Origin: JBFMDH01 sp044868105
Lineage (GTDB): Bacteria; Acidobacteriota; Blastocatellia; UBA7656
NCBI GenBank assembly: GCA_044868105.1
Contig: JBIOWC010000095.1
Location: 1-17,305, forward strand
Direction of reading: 5' to 3'
Length of the DNA: 17,305 bases
The position numbers and the translations under genes are program-made. Below, piece after piece: positions 1 to 5,479 of this stretch. Each line of letters opens with the position of its first letter. The first letter of the stretch is position 1. The notes under the pieces are model-generated. The model saw only the letters and a program-made list of their open reading frames with translations, was not told the origin of the DNA and searched no databases.

Positions 1-2
1 AG

Positions 3-1229
3 TTAGACCTCTTTCGCCTCATCCAGGTGGCGCCGGTTGAGGTGGTTTCGCTATGCGATGTGGACAAGCGCATGCTCGCTGAAGCCGCGACCCTGATGGC
101 TGAACGTCAGGCCTCGAAGAAGACCCCGCGAACCTACAGCGATTATCGCGCCATGCTGAAAGAGAAAGACCTCGATGTTGTTCTCGTCGCTACACCTGAC
201 CATTGGCATGCGCTACCGATGATTGCGGCGGTCGAAGCCGGCGCGGATGTCTATGTGCAAAAGCCCATCAGCATAGATGTGATTGAAGGCCAGGCGATGG
301 TTGCTGCGGCGCACAAACATCAACGGGTTGTGCAAGTCGGCACCCAACGCCGCAGCACGCCGCATTTAATTGAAGCCCGCGACCGCGTGATTCGCGAAGG
401 CAAACTGGGTAAGGTCGGTCTGGTAGAGATTTACTGCTACTACCACATGCGGACAACGGAAAACCCGCCGGATTCGGCGCCGCCCGACTATCTCGATTAC
501 GAGATGTGGACAGGCCCTGCGCCGATGCGCCCCTACAATAAACTCATGCACCCGCGAGGCTGGCGGGCGTTTTCCGAATACGGGAACGGCATTCTTGGCG
601 ATATGTGCATTCATATGCTGGATACCGTTCGCTGGATGTTGGGGTTGGGCTGGCCCAAACGCATCTCGTCAAGCGGCGGTATACTGGTTGACAAAGGCAG
701 CAAAGCCAACATCCCTGACACGCAAACCGCAACCTTTGAATTCGATGATTTGACGGTCGTCTGGCAACACCGCACCTGGGGGCATGCGAACGATCCCAAG
801 TATCCCTGGGGGGCAACCCTTTACGGCGATAAAGGAACGCTCAAAGCGAGCGTCTACAGTTATGATTTTATTCCTGTTGACGAGCGCCAGCAGCCCCTTC
901 ACCGCGATGTCGCATACGAACTCGATAAGTACCCTGAGGACAGGACCGAAAAGGATTTGGAGCAACACGTCGCGCCGGCCATTCGCGGACATATGCAAGA
1001 TTTTCTGCGCGCCATCGCGACGCGCGGCCGACCCGTCGCCAGCATTGAAGAAGGGCATATTTCAACGGCAAGTTGCGTTCTTGCCAATCTCTCTCTGCGG
1101 CTTGGACGGGCGCTAAAATGGGACGGGCAGAAACAACTCGTCGTCGGTGATGAAGAGGCGAATAGATTGTTGTTGAGAAAGTATCGCTCCCCCTGGATTC
1201 ATCCCCTGCCGATTCACTATAAGGCTTAA
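3..1229 (+). CDS. Gfo/Idh/MocA family oxidoreductase, 5' end cut by the window
   Basis: Probable NAD(P)-dependent oxidoreductase acting on a sugar, inositol or similar polyol; the substrate cannot be told. The frame stays open to the left edge (codons from base 3), and the family's GxGxxG dinucleotide loop is missing, so the true start is upstream and the GTG at 27 is only an internal codon. Numbering from that GTG: the end of the second Rossmann strand with an acidic residue (SLCDVD, 8-13), the ATPDHWH segment (55-61), VYVQKP (75-80) in place of the usual EKP with the conserved Lys at 79, and GDMCIHMLD (191-199) with the conserved Asp/His pair of the catalytic region. The C-terminal half is the alpha/beta substrate domain. 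Many relatives in Acidobacteria and Planctomycetes carry a Tat signal, which would lie outside the window. Family is sure; substrate is not. Confidence 0.9.
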   Translation, partial: LDLFRLIQVAPVEVVSLCDVDKRMLAEAATLMAERQASKKTPRTYSDYRAMLKEKDLDVVLVATPDHWHALPMIAAVEAGADVYVQKPISIDVIEGQAMVAAAHKHQRVVQVGTQRRSTPHLIEARDRVIREGKLGKVGLVEIYCYYHMRTTENPPDSAPPDYLDYEMWTGPAPMRPYNKLMHPRGWRAFSEYGNGILGDMCIHMLDTVRWMLGLGWPKRISSSGGILVDKGSKANIPDTQTATFEFDDLTVVWQHRTWGHANDPKYPWGATLYGDKGTLKASVYSYDFIPVDERQQPLHRDVAYELDKYPEDRTEKDLEQHVAPAIRGHMQDFLRAIATRGRPVASIEEGHISTASCVLANLSLRLGRALKWDGQKQLVVGDEEANRLLLRKYRSPWIHPLPIHYKA

Positions 1230-1238
1230 CTAGGGCGA

Positions 1239-1490
1239 ATGGCGATTGGGCTTACGGGCGGTCGCAAGAACCCTGGTGGTGCGTATCGGCGAAGTGCTTT
1301 TGAAGCTGCCGTGAGGTCGCAGGCAACCTCAGCGAGCGGCGGAAGTAAGGATGAGCGGGCTCAGGGAAAATCAGCGAGAGGAGGTCGTATGGGTGAGCGG
1401 GCTCAGGGAAAATCCACGAGAGGCAGTAAGGGTAAGCGGGCTCAGGGAAAATCTACGAGTCGGGTGACCACCTTGGAGTTTCCCCGCTGA
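1239..1490 (+). CDS. Doubtful small repeat-encoded ORF (83 aa)
   Basis: An open frame starting at ATG 1239, ten bases after the oxidoreductase stop. The product is basic and Gly/Ser/Arg/Lys-rich, with a thrice-repeated ERAQGKS/KRAQGKS core that comes from the 39/42-bp DNA repeat described separately. No good Shine-Dalgarno precedes the ATG, and no known domain is recognisable. The repeats keep the frame (both spacings are multiples of three), which is the only argument for coding. It is more likely repeat DNA that happens to be open than a real gene. Confidence 0.15.
   Translation: MAIGLTGGRKNPGGAYRRSAFEAAVRSQATSASGGSKDERAQGKSARGGRMGERAQGKSTRGSKGKRAQGKSTSRVTTLEFPR
1353..1453 (+). repeat. Imperfect tandem repeat, three copies, 42- and 39-bp spacing
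   Basis: The 20-base core GAGCGGGCTCAGGGAAAATC occurs at 1353-1372 and 1395-1414, and again at 1434-1453 with a single change (AAGCGG...). The bases after each core also resemble each other (ACGAGAGG / GCGAGAGG / ACGAGTCG). Function unknown. Confidence 0.85.
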
Positions 1491-1506
1491 TCAAGCTGAT
1501 GGAGCC

Positions 1507-1584
1507 GATCAACGCAGATGCTTGACCCTCACCATCAACGCGAATGCTAGACCCTAACGATCAAGGTAGATGCTTGACTCTTAA
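1507..1584 (+). repeat. 26-bp tandem repeat, three copies
   Basis: Three directly adjacent 26-base units start at 1507, 1533 and 1559. Units 2 and 3 each match unit 1 at 21 of 26 positions; the shared pattern is GATCAACGCAGATGCTTGAC. A partial copy (GATCAAGCTGATG) precedes them at 1489. The unit length is not a multiple of three and contains stops, so it is non-coding. There are no spacers, so it is not a CRISPR array. Confidence 0.8.
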
Positions 1585-1640
1585 AAATCCGCGTGAACCG
1601 GCCGTCTCTGACCAATCAGCGGGGAAGGAGAACCCCGATG

Positions 1641-1717
1641 GTGAGCCCGGTGGTTTTCCATTACGAGCCTGACGGTTCCCGCAGTCTTTGGGATACCCTG
1701 AGCCCAGTGGTTTTCCC
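1641..1717 (+). repeat. 19-base motif repeated twice, 58 bp apart
   Basis: GTGAGCCCGGTGGTTTTCC at 1641-1659 recurs as CTGAGCCCAGTGGTTTTCC at 1699-1717 (17 of 19 identical). The second copy begins inside CCCTGAGCCC (1696-1705), which is the exact reverse complement of the GGGCTCAGGG core of the 39/42-bp family about 340 bp to the left. The two families are therefore related modules in opposite orientation. Confidence 0.7.
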
Positions 1718-1801
1718 CTTAGAGCTTTGCCCACTCCACCTTTTAGTATTCCGATAAATAATCCCTTCTGGATGATTCCTCTAATCAACAGGAAAAACGA
1801 G

Positions 1802-1840
1802 AAAGCTGAGGTCTAGCCAATGACTAGGCCTCAGCTTTTT
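1802..1840. terminator. Intrinsic terminator of the M4 protease gene, two-way
   Basis: A 15-bp stem (1802-1816 pairs with 1824-1838, one G-T wobble) with the 7-base loop CCAATGA. The plus strand continues with a run of five T; on the minus strand the hairpin is followed by CTCGTTTTTCC. It lies 23 bases past the stop codon of the minus-strand protease gene, so it most likely ends that transcript and shields it from the left-hand genes. Confidence 0.85.
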
Positions 1841-1860
1841 ATTTAGTGAAGCCAGTTTTC

Positions 1861-4548
1861 TTATCTGGCTAAACCACCGGCCACCTTCTGGTAAGGACGC
1901 AGAGAAGAAATGTAGCTATAGGATTCAGGCATCGCCTGAAACGGCTCACGGCTGAGAAGCTCGTCTTCCGAAGCGGTCAACAGGTAGCCCGTCATGGCCT
2001 CTGCGGATTGCGAATCGTAGAAGAACAGCCCGTCCTGCACCTTGGCAACCTGGGTCCAGCCGGGACGCAGGAAGGTGTAGGCCCAGCGGTTAGAGACTCG
2101 ACCGACGAAATATCCCGCCGCATTAATATCGCCGACTCCGTACAGTCCGGTAAGCGTGTTGTAGAAGAAGATACCAATCTGGCCACCACTGGTGCGCATC
2201 CCGCAATCCACAATGTGCGACCAGAAAGGCGACTGCGTGAGATAGCGTTTTGTCGTACCCGTGATAATCATCGTGTAGCCGTTGTCTCTTTTGTAGAACA
2301 TCGGATGCCCCTGCGCATAGAGGACGTGCGACCAACCGGAGCCCGGATTGAAAGTGACATTGACGCCCTGATAGCCACCCGGCGTCAGTCTGATGTACAT
2401 CTCCTTGCCGGTAGTCGACTCATAAAAGTAGATGTCTGTGCCGCCCATATAAACCACGTGTGTATAGAGCGGGCGAGTGCCGAGAAATTTGAAGCGAAAG
2501 CTACTGGTGGTTCGGTGAACCCCGTGATAATCAATTTCGCCAACCGCCGCCTGACAGGTATTCGCGTTGTAGTAAAAAATTGGCCCGCCGATATTGACCA
2601 CATGGGTCCAGCCCGTGGCAAACGTGCTGTAGGTCTGTTGATTCTGGTAGCCGCCACTGACCAGATTCAGTTCTCCGGTTTCACCAAACCCGGTGGCCGG
2701 ATCGTAGAGGACGATTTCGGCTCGGCTTAAAGCCGGTTCGGGAAGCGCGCTGTAGAAACGGTCTGCTTCGGTGAACACGCCGACCGCAAACCAGGCCAAC
2801 TCAACTATCGCCGCTACACTGCGTTCCTCGTAATCGTTGGCAGCCACTTGTCGCATCGCTCTGGCCACATCTCTGAAAGTTGCCGAAGGCGTCAGGTAAC
2901 GCGCCAGGACGGTGTAGAAAATATCTTCCGCGACTTCGCGCGGCGTGCGGCCGTGATAGCTGATGGCCGGAACGCTGACCTGGCTGGTGCGATTGATGCC
3001 GCCTTCCGACATCAGGTAGAAAGCATGGCTCATGATGGTGCTGTTAATGTGCACCCCGCCGTTATCGAAGTTGTTCGGGTCCTGCCAGTACATTGACCAG
3101 TTATCGGGAACCCGAACCGATTCTTGTATGCCGTTTTCATCGAAATGCATGACCACCAACGAGGGGTCGCTTAAATCGCGGGTCACGCGACCATTTGAAC
3201 CGGGTATCACCTTGCTCTCGCCATGTTGATAGTTGGTATCCTTATCAGCGTAAAACCCGATAGCTGTGCCAAAGATGTCGGCAAAGGCTTCGTTAACTGC
3301 CCCCGATTCCCCCATTCCAACGAGGTCTGCCGTCGCATCGACAACGCAGTGAGTAAATTCGTGACCGACGGTATCAATCGGCACAAAGGGGCCGTAATTG
3401 CTGCCATCGCCATCGCCGAAATGAAGTTCGTTGTTTCCGCCTGAGGCATTGTTCCAGGGGGTATCGGGGTCTTGACGGTAATGAACATAAGTGGTGATTG
3501 GCGTGTCATTATCATCGGCGCCCCGGCGACTATGGCGGTTATAGAAATATTCCCAGCTTTGCGCGACGCCGAAATGCGCGTCAACCGCGGCGGTTTCGCG
3601 GGATTGGTCGCCCCAATAATTATCAAAACCTCTGAATTCAACCGAATCTGAATTTCCGTCCAAGGCATCAAAAACCTGTGACTGGAAATGGCCCGGGTCT
3701 TTCAGGGTGAAGGAACCATCGCCATCGTTATGCGTCGTCTCAATATCTACTGTGCCGTTGTAAAGGCTGACGCCCGTACCCACTTCATAGTGCTGGTCGT
3801 TCAAACGCCAAATGACCGTGCCGTTTTTGGCGTTCACGAATAAGCGATAGCCATCGGTCGCGCCGCCTTTTCCTGCCAACTTCACTTTGACGATATAAAC
3901 CAGCGCTGCGCCGGATTCGTTTCGGTTCATCAGCTGGCGCGGCAAAATCGCCAGCTTTGCGGTCGGTTCCTCAGCGAACTGATGCTGGTCTTTAAACTCG
4001 GCCTTGGCCGCTTCGATAGCTTGTCTTTCATCAAGCTTCGGCGTGGTGTTGATGCGCGCTTCTTTGAACGCCCGTCCGCTGACGGCGCGCAGGACATTTT
4101 GACCATCGAGATGGGTAATCAATTGACCGCCAAATACCGGCACCTCATTGACCATCTGCGCCAAACGAATGTCCATAAAACCGCGCCCGTCTTTCATCGC
4201 TTCAAGTAAGCGAAATTCGGCAGCGGCATCCTGCACTCCATATTTTTCTCTGTTGCTTTGCAGGTCTTCGAGGCTGCGGGAGACTGCCGCGGTCACCCAT
4301 TGCGGACGCTCCGGCTTTTGCGCGAGGGCCGGGGTCGCATCTTTGGTTGCCGAGCGGTTCTGCAGCGGGTCGCTCTCGCGGTAACGCTCGACGATTTGCC
4401 TCGCCTTTGCTGCGGTCGCCGAAGCCTCATCTTGAACATTCGAATTAGCCGCCTCCTGAGGTTGACCGGCCAGGGAAAGGATTGGCAATACCAGGGTGCT
4501 AATCAACACCAGCATTATCAATATCGCGATCGTTCGTTGGCTCTTCAT
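1861..4548 (-). CDS. Secreted M4 (thermolysin-type) zinc metalloprotease with six-repeat C-terminal domain
   Basis: Extracellular endopeptidase of 895 residues made as a pre-pro-protein. Residues 1-27 are a signal peptide (Lys/Arg start, hydrophobic core, probable cut after SLA). The propeptide follows: an FTP-like segment around 85-150 and a PepSY-like segment around 165-250. The catalytic domain spans about 255-595: HEFTH at 396-400 (zinc His396 and His400, catalytic Glu397), NEAFAD with third ligand Glu420, exactly 20 residues after His400 as in thermolysin, and DNGGVHINS with catalytic His500. Everything needed for activity is present. Residues about 605-860 hold six repeats of 43-49 residues, each with an IFFY-like strand (612, 657, 706, 750, 793, 841), most preceded by a GW(T/S)HVV-like motif; this is probably a propeller or lectin-like binding domain, which is inference. 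The start is supported by AAGGAG nine bases upstream (4558-4563). Divergent from the sigma factor operon. Confidence 0.95.
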   Translation of the reverse strand: MKSQRTIAILIMLVLISTLVLPILSLAGQPQEAANSNVQDEASATAAKARQIVERYRESDPLQNRSATKDATPALAQKPERPQWVTAAVSRSLEDLQSNREKYGVQDAAAEFRLLEAMKDGRGFMDIRLAQMVNEVPVFGGQLITHLDGQNVLRAVSGRAFKEARINTTPKLDERQAIEAAKAEFKDQHQFAEEPTAKLAILPRQLMNRNESGAALVYIVKVKLAGKGGATDGYRLFVNAKNGTVIWRLNDQHYEVGTGVSLYNGTVDIETTHNDGDGSFTLKDPGHFQSQVFDALDGNSDSVEFRGFDNYWGDQSRETAAVDAHFGVAQSWEYFYNRHSRRGADDNDTPITTYVHYRQDPDTPWNNASGGNNELHFGDGDGSNYGPFVPIDTVGHEFTHCVVDATADLVGMGESGAVNEAFADIFGTAIGFYADKDTNYQHGESKVIPGSNGRVTRDLSDPSLVVMHFDENGIQESVRVPDNWSMYWQDPNNFDNGGVHINSTIMSHAFYLMSEGGINRTSQVSVPAISYHGRTPREVAEDIFYTVLARYLTPSATFRDVARAMRQVAANDYEERSVAAIVELAWFAVGVFTEADRFYSALPEPALSRAEIVLYDPATGFGETGELNLVSGGYQNQQTYSTFATGWTHVVNIGGPIFYYNANTCQAAVGEIDYHGVHRTTSSFRFKFLGTRPLYTHVVYMGGTDIYFYESTTGKEMYIRLTPGGYQGVNVTFNPGSGWSHVLYAQGHPMFYKRDNGYTMIITGTTKRYLTQSPFWSHIVDCGMRTSGGQIGIFFYNTLTGLYGVGDINAAGYFVGRVSNRWAYTFLRPGWTQVAKVQDGLFFYDSQSAEAMTGYLLTASEDELLSREPFQAMPESYSYISSLRPYQKVAGGLAR

Positions 4549-4557
4549 TTTTTTAAT

Positions 4558-4563
4558 CTCCTT
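4558..4563 (-). promoter_or_regulatory. Ribosome binding site of the M4 protease gene
   Basis: On the minus strand AAGGAG followed by nine A/T-rich bases and then ATG (4548-4546). This fixes the start directly before the signal peptide. Confidence 0.75.
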
Positions 4564-4840
4564 CTTCTATTGAAAAAATTTAAGTTGGGCAGGATGGCGA
4601 AAAGCTCACGATTTGAGCTTCCGTTTAACTGCCTTCATTGGGGTAATGCGGGAACGGGTTTTGAAAAGTTGAAGGCCGCTGAAAAATTTTTTGGAAAAGT
4701 CGAAAGCCACTTTAATTGGTGGTGTTTTTAACTCGCGAAGCGGCGATCGTTTATGGGCTGTCGCCCACTACGCGGGCTCGCCTTGCAGCACCTCTACTTT
4801 AGGTCACTACTTGAAAAACTGCCAAAGAAGAAAATTTGGT
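4564..4840. other. Divergent intergenic region between protease and sigma factor genes
   Basis: Must contain the promoter of the protease gene (minus strand) and any operator of the sigma factor operon. I see AT-rich stretches (around 4570-4582 and 4680-4732) and a small hairpin TGGGC-TGTC-GCCCA (4754-4767), but no -35/-10 pair on the minus strand that I trust. No coding region is supported. Confidence 0.5.
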
Positions 4841-4845
4841 CCGCG

Positions 4846-4854
4846 TGCTATAAT
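4846..4854 (+). promoter_or_regulatory. Extended -10 promoter of the sigma factor-kinase operon
   Basis: TGCTATAAT at 4846-4854 is a perfect extended -10 element (TGnTATAAT), 43 bases before the ATG of the sigma factor gene; a start site near 4861 is expected. No good -35 lies 17 bases upstream, as is common for extended -10 promoters. A second TATAAT at 4865-4870 repeats the hexamer 16 bases later but lacks the TG extension. Confidence 0.6.
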
Positions 4855-4897
4855 TTTCGCCCGTTATAATCTATTGAACTGGTAGGCAGGTGAGCCT

Positions 4898-5479
4898 ATG
4901 ACACCACAAACGCATGAGGTGACGCAGTTATTGATTGCCTGGAGCGATGGCGATCAAGCGGCGCTCGCAAAATTAACGGCTCTCGTTCACGAAGAACTCT
5001 ACCGCCTGGCGAAACGCTACATGGGCCGGGAAGCGCCTGGCCACACCTTACAGACCACGGCGCTGGTCAACGAGGCCTATCTGCGACTCATTGATGCCAG
5101 CAATATTCAGTGGCAAAACCGCGCCCACTTCTTCGCCATTTCGGCAAACTTGATGCGGCGCATTCTGGTTGATTACGCGCGTTCCCGCAATTATCTCAAG
5201 CGCGGCGGCAAAGCCTTGCAAGTCTCGCTCGACGATGCCGACCTCTTTTCTGTCGAACAAGCGCCAGACCTTTTGGCGCTCGACGACGCCTTAAAAACGC
5301 TTGCCGAAATGGACGCGCGCAAGAGCCAGATGATTGAACTGCGCTTTTTTGGCGGGCTGAGCGTCGAGGAAACGGCTGAAGTCTTAAAGGTCTCGCGCGA
5401 TACGGTGCTGCGCGACTGGCGACTCGCAAAATCCTGGCTGCTGCGCGAACTCAGTAGAAAGGAGCGCGATGAAGCCTGA
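4898..5479 (+). CDS. ECF-type sigma-70 family RNA polymerase sigma factor (Sig-70_X6-like)
   Basis: Directs RNA polymerase to a dedicated set of promoters. At 193 residues it has only the two core ECF parts: sigma region 2 (about 8-97, including NEAYLRLID and HFFAISANLMRRILVDYAR) and region 4 (about 128-184), with the helix-turn-helix LSVEETAEVLKVSRDTVLRD. The sequence style matches the group found in Acidobacteria and Planctomycetes next to serine/threonine kinases (TIGR02999, Sig-70_X6). An AGGTG (4888-4892) lies five bases before the ATG. The stop codon overlaps the start of the kinase gene by 11 bp, implying translational coupling. No anti-sigma factor gene is adjacent. ECF factors with a kinase neighbour can be controlled by phosphorylation (shown for EcfP/PknT of Vibrio parahaemolyticus); that the same holds here is inference. 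The target promoters are unknown. Confidence 0.95.
   Translation: MTPQTHEVTQLLIAWSDGDQAALAKLTALVHEELYRLAKRYMGREAPGHTLQTTALVNEAYLRLIDASNIQWQNRAHFFAISANLMRRILVDYARSRNYLKRGGKALQVSLDDADLFSVEQAPDLLALDDALKTLAEMDARKSQMIELRFFGGLSVEETAEVLKVSRDTVLRDWRLAKSWLLRELSRKERDEA

Larger units (their letters stand above)
1230..1801. other. Long spacer made largely of short repeats, no convincing gene
   Basis: Between the oxidoreductase stop and the terminator at 1802. Besides the three repeat families listed separately, nothing recognisable is here: no transposase, no tRNA, no clear promoter. Short open frames exist on both strands, but they are repeat-driven and lack ribosome binding sites. Confidence 0.6.

Noticed and set aside
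1507..1584. Possible CRISPR array
   Set aside because: The units are directly adjacent without unique spacers, only about 80% identical, and no cas gene is present.
1561..1788. 75-codon minus-strand open frame with GKPLGS and GKPPGS motifs
   Set aside because: The motifs come from the two copies of the 19-base DNA repeat. There is no convincing ribosome binding site or recognisable domain, and it overlaps the 26-bp array.
1230..1801. Group II intron or transposon remnant
   Set aside because: I looked for reverse transcriptase or transposase fragments, a domain V-like hairpin and terminal inverted repeats with target duplications, and found none that I can defend. Only the repeats themselves are supported.
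4258..4731. 157-codon plus-strand open frame opposite the protease start and its upstream region
   Set aside because: It is the reverse shadow of the signal peptide and propeptide coding region and runs through the divergent promoter spacer. It has no domain and no ribosome binding site.
4865..4870. Second TATAAT as a separate promoter for the sigma factor gene
   Set aside because: No TG extension and no -35 at the right distance; the upstream extended -10 explains expression better.
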